From: an uncultured bacterium
GTDB taxonomy: Bacteria > Bacillota_I > Bacilli_A > RF39 > UBA660
Direction of reading: 5' to 3'
NCBI GenBank assembly: GCA_946611605.1
Contig: CAMODU010000010.1
Span: forward strand, 1 to 35,437
DNA length: 35,437 nt
The notes beneath the pieces were generated by a model. It ran no database searches and was not told the DNA's origin. It saw only the letters and a program-made list of their open reading frames with translations. Positions within the stretch are counted from its first letter, which is position 1. Every line of letters begins with the position of its first letter. Positions 15,133-23,033 of this stretch are shown here, piece by piece. Made by a program: the position numbers and the translations under genes.

Positions 15133-16254
15133 ATGAAAAGACTATTTTTATTAATCATAGCTTTATTAACAACTTTTGTATTCGTTCCAACTACATATGC
15201 ATTAAATAATTTCAAAGCCGACAAAGATCTTGATATTAAAGAAAATTTCAATGATAATGCATTTATAGCTGGGGAAACTATTAAGATGGATTCTTATATC
15301 GATGGTTTAGGCTTTATGGCTGGTAAAACTCTTGATATTAAAGGAGAAGCTGATTATGCATTTATTGCCGGTGAAACTATAAATTTAGATAGTTTTGTTG
15401 CTAAAGATATATATGTAGCTGGTAAAGAAATTAAAGTATCTCATTTTAATTTAAGAAACATCTATTTAGCCGGTGAAACAGTTACTGTTAATGGTGATGC
15501 AAAAGACTTATACATTGGTGGTGATACAGTTACTTTAACTGGTAATTATGATAATGTATTTGTTGGATGTACTAAATTAAAAATTAACGGAACTATTTCA
15601 GGTACATTAGAAGTTAATGAAGATGCTGAAATCGAATATGCTGAAGGTACTACAATAAGTGAAGTTAAAAAGACTGCTGCAATTAAGATGAGTAAAGATA
15701 ATGTCTGGAGATTAGTAATTATCTCAATCGTTGCTAAAATTATGAGCATTATAATGCATTTTATTAATATGTTAATCTTAGGATTCGTATTTATTGCAAT
15801 TTATAAGAAAGCTAATAAGAAGATTACAGATACTAAAGCTAATGGATCAGCTGTACTTGGTAGATTTGCTATTGGTCTATGTGTATTAATTGCAACTCCA
15901 ATTGCTTCTATTATTCTATTATGTACAGGAATAGCATCAGCATTAGGATTAGTTACATTAATTCTTTATGGTTTAGCATTATATTTAGCAAGCATGATAT
16001 CTTCTATTTATATTTCTAGACACTTATTAAAGAATATGAATGAATACTTAGCATATTTCTTAGTCTTATTAGTAGTAACATTATTATCTAATATTCCAGT
16101 CATTGGATGGCTATTCAAGTTCGTTCTATTATGTATTGGTTTAGGAGTTATTATTGCTATTACTAGACAAGAAAAAGTAGTAGAAGAAGTTCCAGTTGTA
16201 GAAGCTCCTGCTAAAGCTAAGAAAACTACTAAAACAACTAAAAAAGGAAAGTAA
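15133..16254 (+). CDS. Exported bactofilin-like beta-helix protein with C-terminal membrane domain
   Basis: A 373-residue protein with a signal peptide (residues 1-23, VPTTYA before the cut), then a repetitive domain (about 40-175). In it AGET, AGKT, AGET, AGKE, AGET and GGDT recur at residues 46, 63, 79, 96, 113 and 129, a period of 16-17 residues. That is the rung spacing expected of a right-handed beta-helix such as bactofilin. Four or so membrane helices (about 193-345) follow, then a Lys/Thr/Ala-rich tail. Bactofilins are normally cytoplasmic polymers; here the signal peptide puts the helix outside. It may be a polymerising envelope scaffold; function unknown. RBS is AAAGGAG. Confidence 0.75.
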   Translation: MKRLFLLIIALLTTFVFVPTTYALNNFKADKDLDIKENFNDNAFIAGETIKMDSYIDGLGFMAGKTLDIKGEADYAFIAGETINLDSFVAKDIYVAGKEIKVSHFNLRNIYLAGETVTVNGDAKDLYIGGDTVTLTGNYDNVFVGCTKLKINGTISGTLEVNEDAEIEYAEGTTISEVKKTAAIKMSKDNVWRLVIISIVAKIMSIIMHFINMLILGFVFIAIYKKANKKITDTKANGSAVLGRFAIGLCVLIATPIASIILLCTGIASALGLVTLILYGLALYLASMISSIYISRHLLKNMNEYLAYFLVLLVVTLLSNIPVIGWLFKFVLLCIGLGVIIAITRQEKVVEEVPVVEAPAKAKKTTKTTKKGK

Positions 16255-16267
16255 TTTCCTTTTTTTA
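16241..16267 (+). terminator. Intrinsic terminator with stop codon in a GTAA loop
   Basis: Stem 16241-16250 (ending GGAAA) pairs with 16255-16264 (TTTCC onwards) around GTAA; the TAA stop (16252-16254) is in the loop. A T run follows. Confidence 0.88.
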
Positions 16268-16268
16268 A

Positions 16269-16277
16269 TGTTATAAT
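16269..16277 (+). promoter_or_regulatory. Extended -10 promoter of yqeY
   Basis: TGTTATAAT begins two bases after the terminator U-tract and ends 23 bases before ATG 16301. No -35 is evident. Confidence 0.62.
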
Positions 16278-16300
16278 ATATCTAGAAAGAAGAATGATAT

Positions 16301-16747
16301 ATGTATGATCAAGTAAGAAAAGATTTAACAGATGCAATGAAGTCTGGAGATAAGTTTAAGCTAAATGTAATTAGAATGCTTAAAACAGCTTTAATGAATG
16401 AAGAAATAGCATTACATGGAAATGGTGAAGGCTTATCTGATGATGAAGTTATAACTGTTATTAAAAGAGAAGTAAAGAAAAGAAATAACTCAATTGATGA
16501 ATACACTAAATATAATAAATTAGATGTAGTAGAAGATTTAAAGAAAGAAGTTGAAGTATTATCTGTTTATCTACCTCCTGAATTAAGTGATGAAGAATTA
16601 GATAAAGCTGTATCTGAAATAATTGATGAAGTAAAACCTGAATCTATTAAAGACATGGGTAGAATCATGAAAGAATTAACTACTAAATACGGATCTTCTA
16701 TAGATATGTCTAAAGCATCTAAAATAGTTAAAGAGAAATTATCTTAA
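16301..16747 (+). CDS. yqeY: YqeY-type GatB/YqeY-domain protein
   Basis: A 148-residue, helix-rich cytoplasmic protein with the YqeY layout: an N-terminal RKDLTDAMKSGDKFKLNVIRMLKTA helix pair (quoted in parts: DLTDAMKSGDK and NVIRMLKTAL), VEVLSVYLPPELSDEEL in the middle and a C-terminal helical half ending in MGRIMKELTTKYG and ASKIVKEKL. This domain is shared with the tail of GatB, which contacts tRNA in the amidotransferase; the role of free YqeY is unknown. Length is typical (about 150). It follows its own extended -10 promoter and ends in a clear terminator. Confidence 0.93.
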   Translation: MYDQVRKDLTDAMKSGDKFKLNVIRMLKTALMNEEIALHGNGEGLSDDEVITVIKREVKKRNNSIDEYTKYNKLDVVEDLKKEVEVLSVYLPPELSDEELDKAVSEIIDEVKPESIKDMGRIMKELTTKYGSSIDMSKASKIVKEKLS

Positions 16748-16773
16748 AACACGATTTTATTCGTGTTTTTTCT
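16746..16773 (+). terminator. Intrinsic terminator after yqeY
   Basis: AAAACACGA (16746-16754), loop TTTTAT, TCGTGTTTT (16761-16769), T run. It begins within the TAA stop codon. Confidence 0.9.
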
Positions 16774-16831
16774 TTAATTTATAGGCATTTTTTTATATAA
16801 TATTAATATAAGTATAGAAAGGTATGATAAT

Positions 16832-17362
16832 ATGATTCCGAATAAGGTATTTAGTTTAATCAATGATGTTATACCCATGATTATCTTATTTATTATCATG
16901 GCTATTCTATTAAAAATAGTATCTGTTGGCTTAGGTAAACGAAAAGGTGATTTCTGGATAGAATTTAAAATAGTAATATATATTATATATTCATTTGTTC
17001 TATTCCATTTAGTTACTAATACTGATTTTCAAAGTTATGGTAATAACTTTATACCTTTTAAAGAAATACTAAGATATACAAATATCAAATCTGCTTTATT
17101 CTTAAGAAATGTAATTGGTAACATAGCAATCTTTATACCATTTGGATATATAGTTGCAGATGTTATTAAAATATCATGTAAGAAGACTAATTTTATAATT
17201 ACAATAATATATGTATTAATAACTTCTTTATCAATTGAAGTAATACAATATTTTATAGGAAGAGCATTTGATATAGATGATATTATACTTAACTTTGTAG
17301 GTGGTGTAATTGGTTATATTGCATATAAAGTTATCCATATACTATTAAAGGAGAAGAATTAA
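16832..17362 (+). CDS. VanZ-like membrane protein
   Basis: A 176-residue protein with four to five membrane helices. The segments NVIGNIAIFIPFGY, SIEVIQYFIGRAFDIDDIILN (quoted in parts: IEVIQYFIGR and FDIDDIILN) and FVGGVIGY are the VanZ-family signature, including the conserved 'GNixxFiPfG' and 'RxxDxxDxxxN' motifs. VanZ gives low teicoplanin resistance in enterococci, but most members are of unknown function. A likely -10 TATAAT lies at 16796-16801 and AAAGG is the ribosome binding site. Its TAA shares one base with the ATG of ybeY, so the two are translationally coupled at the head of a ybeY-era-recO operon. Confidence 0.9.
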   Translation: MIPNKVFSLINDVIPMIILFIIMAILLKIVSVGLGKRKGDFWIEFKIVIYIIYSFVLFHLVTNTDFQSYGNNFIPFKEILRYTNIKSALFLRNVIGNIAIFIPFGYIVADVIKISCKKTNFIITIIYVLITSLSIEVIQYFIGRAFDIDDIILNFVGGVIGYIAYKVIHILLKEKN

Positions 17363-17805
17363 TGAATACATTTGATATATTTAATGAATACAACTATGAA
17401 AAAGATTATTCCTACCTTAATGATGTTATTAATCATACATTTGAAGTTTTAGATATAAAGAATGCCAATATGGCAGTTATACTAATAGATGATAATAAGA
17501 TGAAAGAATTAAATAAAGAATATCGAGGAGTAGATAGAACAACAGATGTACTATCATTTGCTTTAGAAGATAATAATAACATTAAGATGCCTATTAGAGA
17601 ATTAGGTGAAGTATATGTATCTATTCCTAAAATGATTGAACAAGCTAATGAATTTAATCATTCTGAGAAAAGAGAATTATCATTCTTAGTTTGCCATGGA
17701 TTATTACATTTATTAGGATATGATCATACAAAATCAAAAGAAGAAGAAGAAAAACAGTTTGGATTACAAGATAAAGTATTATCTGATCTAAATATAATTG
17801 ACTAG
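17362..17805 (+). CDS. ybeY: Endoribonuclease YbeY
   Basis: A 147-residue metalloprotein with the diagnostic zinc-binding HGLLHLLGYDH (about residues 112-122) and the upstream RGVDRTTDVLSFA segment. YbeY is a single-strand-specific endoribonuclease involved in 16S rRNA 3'-end maturation and ribosome quality control. ATG 17362 shares its A with the stop of the VanZ-like gene. It is followed by era 11 bases later, a classic pairing since Era also acts on 16S rRNA 3'-end assembly. Confidence 0.97.
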   Translation: MNTFDIFNEYNYEKDYSYLNDVINHTFEVLDIKNANMAVILIDDNKMKELNKEYRGVDRTTDVLSFALEDNNNIKMPIRELGEVYVSIPKMIEQANEFNHSEKRELSFLVCHGLLHLLGYDHTKSKEEEEKQFGLQDKVLSDLNIID

Positions 17806-17816
17806 GAGGAGAAAAC

Positions 17817-18698
17817 ATGAAGTCTGGATTTGTTTCTATAGTAGGAAGACCTAATACAGGTAAATCAACATTAATTAATGCAATTGTAGATGAACATATA
17901 GCTATAGTATCTAATGTTGCTGGTACAACTAGAAATACTATTCAAGGTGTATATCATGGAGATGATTTCCAAATCGTGTTTGTAGATACTCCTGGTATAT
18001 CTAAACCATTAGATAAATTAGGTAAAAAGTTAAACGCTTCATCATATGAATCATTAGAAGATATTGACGTAATATTATTTGTTGTAGATGCTGCTGCTGG
18101 AGTTGGTAAAGGAGATTTACAAATACTTGAAATGCTTAAAAGAGAATCTACACCTGTTATCTTAGTATTAAATAAGATTGATAAATTAACTAAAGATGGT
18201 ATTGTTAAAGCAATTAATACTTATAATGAATTATTCGAATTTGCTGATATTATTCCAATAAGTGCATTAAAAAATGATAATGTACAAAGATTAATTGAAT
18301 TAACTAAGACATATTTAAGAGATGATATTAAATATTATGAAGATGGTGTTATTACTAATACTGATCCTAAATTTATGATACAAGAACTTGTTAGAGAAAA
18401 AATATTAAATCTAACTAATGAAGAAGTTCCTCATAATATTACAACATTACTTACATCTTATAATGAAAAATCAAATGTTATCGAAATAATGGTTGATATT
18501 ATAGTATCTAGAGATAATTTAAAGAAAATAATTATAGGTAAACAAGGTAATATGCTTAAGACTATCGGAACAGAAGCAAGAAAAGATATAGAACACTTAT
18601 TGGGTAAACCTGTATATCTAGAATTATTTGTAAGAACAGTTAAGAATTGGCGTAACAAAGATAAATATTTAGCTGAATTAGGTTTTGATGAATTATGA
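17817..18698 (+). CDS. era: Ribosome-assembly GTPase Era
   Basis: A 293-residue GTPase with G1 GRPNTGKST (residues 10-18), G2 around TTRN (37-40), G3 DTPG (57-60), G4 NKID (119-122) and a C-terminal KH domain with IIGKQGNMLKTIG near 240. Era binds the 3' end of 16S rRNA and checks 30S maturation. Length is normal. The ribosome binding site is AGGAGGAG. Its TGA stop overlaps the ATG of recO by four bases (18695-18698), consistent with coupling; this also confirms UGA as a stop. Confidence 0.98.
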   Translation: MKSGFVSIVGRPNTGKSTLINAIVDEHIAIVSNVAGTTRNTIQGVYHGDDFQIVFVDTPGISKPLDKLGKKLNASSYESLEDIDVILFVVDAAAGVGKGDLQILEMLKRESTPVILVLNKIDKLTKDGIVKAINTYNELFEFADIIPISALKNDNVQRLIELTKTYLRDDIKYYEDGVITNTDPKFMIQELVREKILNLTNEEVPHNITTLLTSYNEKSNVIEIMVDIIVSRDNLKKIIIGKQGNMLKTIGTEARKDIEHLLGKPVYLELFVRTVKNWRNKDKYLAELGFDEL

Positions 18699-19423
18699 TA
18701 AAGAGTATAAAAGGTGTAGTAATAAGTGAAACACCTTATAAAGAATCATCTAAGATATTAAATATCTTAACTGAAGAAGGAATAATAGGAGTTATATCTA
18801 AAGGCTGTAAGTCTTTGAAATCTCCTTTAAGAGTAGTATCTAATAAATTAACATATGCTGAATATATTATTTATTATCATGAAGATTCTTTATCTACTTT
18901 AAAAGAAGGCAATATTATTAATAATTTAACTAATATTAAGACTGATCTCAAATTAATAAGTTATTTAATATATATAACTGACTTAACTAAACAAGTTATC
19001 AATGAAGGAGATAAAAGCAAAATCTTTAATGATTATATAAATACAGTTCTAAAAATAGAAGAAGGATTAAATCCAACTATATTAACTAATATATTAGAAG
19101 TTAAGTATCTAGACTATCTAGGTGCTCCAATTAACTTTAATTCATGCGTTAAATGTGGTAATACAAGCGATATAGTTACTATTTCATCTATTGAAGGTGG
19201 ATATATATGTAAGAACTGTTATACAAATGAAATAATATATGATAATAAAGTAATTAAAATGTTAAAGATGTATTATTTAGTAGATATTAAAACAATTAAA
19301 GAATTAAATATATCTGAAAATGTAATAAATAGTATAAATGATTTTTTAACTGATTATTATGATACATATACAGGTATATATATTAAGAGTAAAGATTTCT
19401 TAAATAAATCTATAGAATATTAG
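18695..19423 (+). CDS. recO: DNA repair protein RecO
   Basis: A 242-residue protein with an N-terminal OB-fold (GVVISETPYKESSKILNILT, quoted as start GVVISETPYKESS), a helical middle and a zinc finger of two CxxC pairs (CVKCGNTSD and CKNCY, about residues 152-178). RecO helps RecR load RecA on SSB-coated gaps. Length and order match the family. The start overlaps the end of era. It is the last recognised gene of the vanZ-ybeY-era-recO set; an unknown membrane protein follows 8 bases later and is probably in the same transcript. Confidence 0.95.
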   Translation: MIKSIKGVVISETPYKESSKILNILTEEGIIGVISKGCKSLKSPLRVVSNKLTYAEYIIYYHEDSLSTLKEGNIINNLTNIKTDLKLISYLIYITDLTKQVINEGDKSKIFNDYINTVLKIEEGLNPTILTNILEVKYLDYLGAPINFNSCVKCGNTSDIVTISSIEGGYICKNCYTNEIIYDNKVIKMLKMYYLVDIKTIKELNISENVINSINDFLTDYYDTYTGIYIKSKDFLNKSIEY

Positions 19424-19431
19424 GTGGTTAT

Positions 19432-20715
19432 ATGGGTCTTATATTTAAAAGTAAGAAGGAAAAACAAGAACTAAAAGAATTAAAAGAGTATTTTGATACA
19501 TTAGACAAAATTGAAGATGAAATAACTGAAGAAGAAGATAAAAAAAGAAAAGAAGAAGAAAAAGGTAATCCAGTTATTCAAATGTTAAATATAATCGACA
19601 ATGACCCAGAAGATGAAGAATTAAAAAAATACATGACCACTGAACAATTAATAGAAGAAGAAAAAGATAAAAGAGTAGGTAAAGTATATGCTATATCTGC
19701 TGTAGTTATTATGGCTATTTCCGTTATAGTATTAGTATCTATATCTTATATATTCTTCTTTAATAATCAAGATGATTTAAATAGAGTATTTAAATATGAT
19801 ATATTGAATTATTATTCAAGTAGATATAATTCATCTACTAAATTAAATAAACTAGAATACGTATGTTATGAAGAAGTTAAAGAAGATAATCAAAAAGAAA
19901 AAATATGTACAGATTTAATATATGCTTTAACTGATAATAATAAAGTAATCATGAAAAGAAATGATTTATATGGTGATAATATATCACTTACAACATTCTA
20001 TGATGATTATAAGACTTTATTAACTGATTATAATCCTGATATGAAGTTACTATGGAATAATCCAATTATAAGTGATAAAGATTTCTATATTAACTATAAT
20101 AAATTTTATGATTATATTAATGTAATGCCTGCTAATTCTACATTTAATAATCTGCTTAAAAATAATAAATTAAATATAGTAGATGTTATTATGTATCAAG
20201 GTGATATTAATGTTGATAGAATGAAAGGTTTACTTGGACAATTAGACTATGGATCTGAATTTGTATTTATTAAATCAAGTGAAGGTAGTCCTGTTAATTT
20301 AAAAGTAATAGCAAAAGATAAATATGTAGATTTAAATGTTATTGGTGAAACATATCCTGATGAAAATATAGTTAACTATCAATTTGATACTGCAACTAAT
20401 AATATAGCTGGTATAACAGTAACTAAAACTTCTCCTGATGCAATTAGACCAAAAGGAAAAGATTATACATTTGAATCAGCATATCATATAAATACTACAA
20501 GTGTTAGACGTAATTATAAAGACAAAGGTCAATATCCATCATATTACTTAGTTATGTTTAATAATTATCTATTAGAAGGTAATATAAAACAATATAATTC
20601 TACAAGTGAGACTGATGTAGATAAATATATTAATTACCATTACTTATCATTTGGTGGTAAAACATATATTGTAGCTGAAAAAAGTATTGGTTTAGCTAAG
20701 GTAAAATCTAAATAA
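19432..20715 (+). CDS. Single-pass membrane protein of unknown function
   Basis: A 427-residue protein that I do not recognise. Residues 1-82 are cytoplasmic, very charged and mostly acidic, with a likely coiled coil (KEKQELKELKEYFDTLDKIED, quoted in part KQELKELKEYFD). One membrane helix spans about 85-110. The remaining 317 residues should be outside and are rich in Asn, Asp, Tyr and Lys, with few cysteines (C144, C159), which could form a disulfide. The C-terminal part resembles no motif I know. ATG 19432 follows TAGGTGG. It probably ends the era-recO transcript; no convincing terminator follows before the alaS promoter. Confidence 0.7.
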   Translation: MGLIFKSKKEKQELKELKEYFDTLDKIEDEITEEEDKKRKEEEKGNPVIQMLNIIDNDPEDEELKKYMTTEQLIEEEKDKRVGKVYAISAVVIMAISVIVLVSISYIFFFNNQDDLNRVFKYDILNYYSSRYNSSTKLNKLEYVCYEEVKEDNQKEKICTDLIYALTDNNKVIMKRNDLYGDNISLTTFYDDYKTLLTDYNPDMKLLWNNPIISDKDFYINYNKFYDYINVMPANSTFNNLLKNNKLNIVDVIMYQGDINVDRMKGLLGQLDYGSEFVFIKSSEGSPVNLKVIAKDKYVDLNVIGETYPDENIVNYQFDTATNNIAGITVTKTSPDAIRPKGKDYTFESAYHINTTSVRRNYKDKGQYPSYYLVMFNNYLLEGNIKQYNSTSETDVDKYINYHYLSFGGKTYIVAEKSIGLAKVKSK

Positions 20716-20722
20716 TAACATA

Positions 20723-20750
20723 TTGAATTAACCAACATTGGTGTTATAAT
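20723..20750 (+). promoter_or_regulatory. Promoter of alaS with an inverted repeat in its spacer
   Basis: TTGAAT at 20723-20728, 16-base spacer, TATAAT at 20745-20750, with TG at 20742-20743. The spacer contains ACCAA-CA-TTGGT. The leader is only about 19 bases, so no T-box precedes alaS. Confidence 0.65.
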
Positions 20751-20775
20751 ATATAAGGCAAGAAAAGGTGATTTT

Positions 20776-22527
20776 ATGAATCTAAAGGATTTATATATAA
20801 ATTATTTTGTTAGTAAAGGACATAAGCAAATTCCAAGTGCTCCAGTAGTACCTGAGAATGATCCTTCAGTATTATTTAATACTGCAGGTATGCAACCATT
20901 AATACCATATTTAATGGGACAAGAACATCCTTATGGTAAAAGACTAACAGATTATCAAAAATGTGTAAGAACTAATGATTTAGATAATATAGGTGATACA
21001 TATCATCATACATTCTTTGAAATGTTGGGTAACTGGTCATTAGGAGATTATTTTAAAAAAGAAGCTATTGAATGGTCATTTGAATTCTTAACTAAGGAAT
21101 TAAATATTCCTAAAGAAAGATTAGCTGTAACTATATTTGCAGGTAATGACACTATACCATTTGATCAAGAAGCTCATGATTTATGGATAGAACAAGGTAT
21201 TCCTGAAGAAAGAATTGCTCCAACAAGTGACGATAACTTCTGGATAGCTGGTGAAACAGGACCATGTGGACCAGATACTGAAATGTTCTACTGGAGAAGT
21301 AATGATCCAATTCCTGAAAAATTTGATACTGAAGATGAAAGATGGGTAGAAATTTGGAATGATGTATTCATGCAATTTGAAAAACATGAAGATGGATCTG
21401 TTACTGAACTTAAAAACAAGAATGTAGATACAGGTATGGGTGTAGAAAGAACTACAGCAATACTTGAAGGTGTAAATGATAATTATCAATCATCAATCTG
21501 GATACCTACAATTAAATTAATTGAAAGTATATCTGGTTTATCTTATGAAGGTAATGAAAAATCAATGAGAATAATTGCAGATCATTTAAGAACAGCAGTA
21601 TTTATTCTTGCTGATCCTGCAGGTATTAAACCTTCAAATACAGATCAAGGATATATTTTAAGAAGATTAATAAGAAGAGCTATAAGACATGCTAAAAATT
21701 TAAATATAGATATTAATTCCGATTGGGAACAACAAATAGCATCATTATTATTAGACCAATATGATACATATTATTCAGAATTAAAAGATAATAGACAAGT
21801 AGTATTAGAAGGTTTATCTAATGAAAAAGTAAAATTCAATAGAACTTTGGAAAAAGGTTTAAGAGAATTTGAAAAAGTAACAAGAAATAATGAAGACATC
21901 GATGGTGTTACTGCATTCCATTTATTTGATACATATGGATTCCCAATTGAGTTAACTGAAGAGTTAGCTAAAGAAAAAGGATTAAAAGTAGATATAGATG
22001 GATATAAAGCTAAGTTTAAAGAACATCAAGAATTATCAAGAACAGCATCACAAGGTAAATTTAAAGGTGGTTTAGCTGGTAATTCAGAAATAGAAACAAG
22101 ATATCATACAGCAACACATTTACTTAATGCTGCATTAAAAGTAGTTATTGGTCCAGATGTACATCAAAAAGGATCCAATATAACTGATGAAAGAATGAGA
22201 TTTGATTTCTCATGTGATCATAAATTAAGTGATGAAGAAAAGAAACAAGCTGAAGATCTAGTTAATCAATGGATTAAAGAAGGTTTAGATGTTGTTAGAA
22301 AAGAAATGCCTAAACAAGAAGCAATTGATTCTGGTGCTGAATGTATGTTTATTGAAAAATATCCAGATATAGTATCAGTATATATAATTGGTGATGGTAT
22401 ATCTAAAGAATTATGTGGTGGTCCACATGTATCTAATACAAGTGAATTAGGACATTTCAAGATTACTAAGGAAGAAGCTAGCTCACAAGGAGTTAGAAGA
22501 ATAAAAGCTATATTAGAGGAGGAATAG
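20776..22527 (+). CDS. alaS: Alanyl-tRNA synthetase, shortened form
   Basis: A 583-residue AlaRS; usual bacterial length is about 870-880. The catalytic domain is intact, with SAPVVPENDPSVLFNTAGMQ (as N-terminal landmark), THHTFF-like YHHTFFEMLGNWSLGDYFK and GMGVERT. The tRNA-recognition helices follow, with YILRRLIRRAIRH near residue 295. The editing domain keeps its zinc-site motifs HTATH (444-448) and CGGPH (547-551). Missing are the beta-barrel subdomain that normally precedes the editing site (no 'FYAEGGGQ' segment) and the whole C-Ala/DHHA1 part. The stop is followed 3 bases later by mscL, so there is no remnant downstream. It should still charge and proofread Ala-tRNA. Similar short forms are common in reduced lineages, from memory. 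Confidence 0.95.
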   Translation: MNLKDLYINYFVSKGHKQIPSAPVVPENDPSVLFNTAGMQPLIPYLMGQEHPYGKRLTDYQKCVRTNDLDNIGDTYHHTFFEMLGNWSLGDYFKKEAIEWSFEFLTKELNIPKERLAVTIFAGNDTIPFDQEAHDLWIEQGIPEERIAPTSDDNFWIAGETGPCGPDTEMFYWRSNDPIPEKFDTEDERWVEIWNDVFMQFEKHEDGSVTELKNKNVDTGMGVERTTAILEGVNDNYQSSIWIPTIKLIESISGLSYEGNEKSMRIIADHLRTAVFILADPAGIKPSNTDQGYILRRLIRRAIRHAKNLNIDINSDWEQQIASLLLDQYDTYYSELKDNRQVVLEGLSNEKVKFNRTLEKGLREFEKVTRNNEDIDGVTAFHLFDTYGFPIELTEELAKEKGLKVDIDGYKAKFKEHQELSRTASQGKFKGGLAGNSEIETRYHTATHLLNAALKVVIGPDVHQKGSNITDERMRFDFSCDHKLSDEEKKQAEDLVNQWIKEGLDVVRKEMPKQEAIDSGAECMFIEKYPDIVSVYIIGDGISKELCGGPHVSNTSELGHFKITKEEASSQGVRRIKAILEEE

Positions 22528-22530
22528 TAT

Positions 22531-22956
22531 ATGGCAAAAATGGATAAGATTAAAGATGTTGCAGGAAAGGGAAAAGGATTCGTTGAAGAATTCAAAGCAT
22601 TTGTTTTAAAAGGAAATGTAATGGATATGGCTGTTGGTGTTATTATTGGTACAGCATTTGCTTCAATAGTAACAGCATTAACAGATGACTTTATTAATCC
22701 ACTTATTAATGGTATTGGTGGAGCAGAAGTAGCTGGCCAAATCAAGATTTATGGTGGTCAATACTTAAACTGGGGTCATTTTGTAACTTCTATTATTAAT
22801 TTCTTAATAATGGCATTTGTATTATTCATTATGTTAAAGTTCGTTAATGGATTACTTGCACTAGGTAAGAAGAAAGAAGAAGAAAAAGAAGAAGCTAAGA
22901 AATCTGCTGAATTAGAAGTATTAGAACAAATCTTAGCTGAAGTTAAAAAGAAATAA
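22531..22956 (+). CDS. mscL: Large-conductance mechanosensitive channel MscL
   Basis: A 141-residue channel subunit. EEFKAFVLKGNVMDMAVGVIIGTAF (landmarks FKAFVLKGN and MDMAVGVIIGTAF) is the hallmark N-terminal helix and first membrane segment; a short outer loop (YGGQYLNWGHF) and the second helix (IINFLIMAFVLFIMLKFV) follow, then a charged cytoplasmic bundle helix. MscL opens under membrane tension to release solutes during osmotic downshock. An extra 17-residue basic N-terminal extension precedes the usual start of the family. It begins 3 bases after alaS behind GAGGAGGAATAG, so it shares the alaS transcript, and it ends in a terminator. Confidence 0.96.
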   Translation: MAKMDKIKDVAGKGKGFVEEFKAFVLKGNVMDMAVGVIIGTAFASIVTALTDDFINPLINGIGGAEVAGQIKIYGGQYLNWGHFVTSIINFLIMAFVLFIMLKFVNGLLALGKKKEEEKEEAKKSAELEVLEQILAEVKKK

Positions 22957-22982
22957 AAGATGAGATTAACTCATCTTTTTTG
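22955..22982 (+). terminator. Intrinsic terminator after mscL
   Basis: AAAAGATGAG (22955-22964), loop ATTAA, CTCATCTTTT (22970-22979), T run. It starts within the TAA stop codon. Confidence 0.92.
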
Positions 22983-23002
22983 TTTAATTATTTATTATTT
23001 AA

Positions 23003-23011
23003 TGATATAAT
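23003..23011 (+). promoter_or_regulatory. Extended -10 promoter of the nucleoside phosphorylase gene
   Basis: TGATATAAT ends 22 bases before ATG 23034. No strong -35. Confidence 0.5.
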
Positions 23012-23033
23012 TATTAAGAATAGGGTGATAATC

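Noticed and set aside
21181-21489. A minus-strand frame opposite alaS.
   Set aside because: It overlaps the conserved catalytic core of AlaRS and has no binding site or family resemblance.
22528-22956. Possible detached C-Ala remnant downstream of alaS.
   Set aside because: The sequence right after the alaS stop is a complete mscL gene in its own frame, with no DHHA1-like 'GGG' or helical remnant in other frames.
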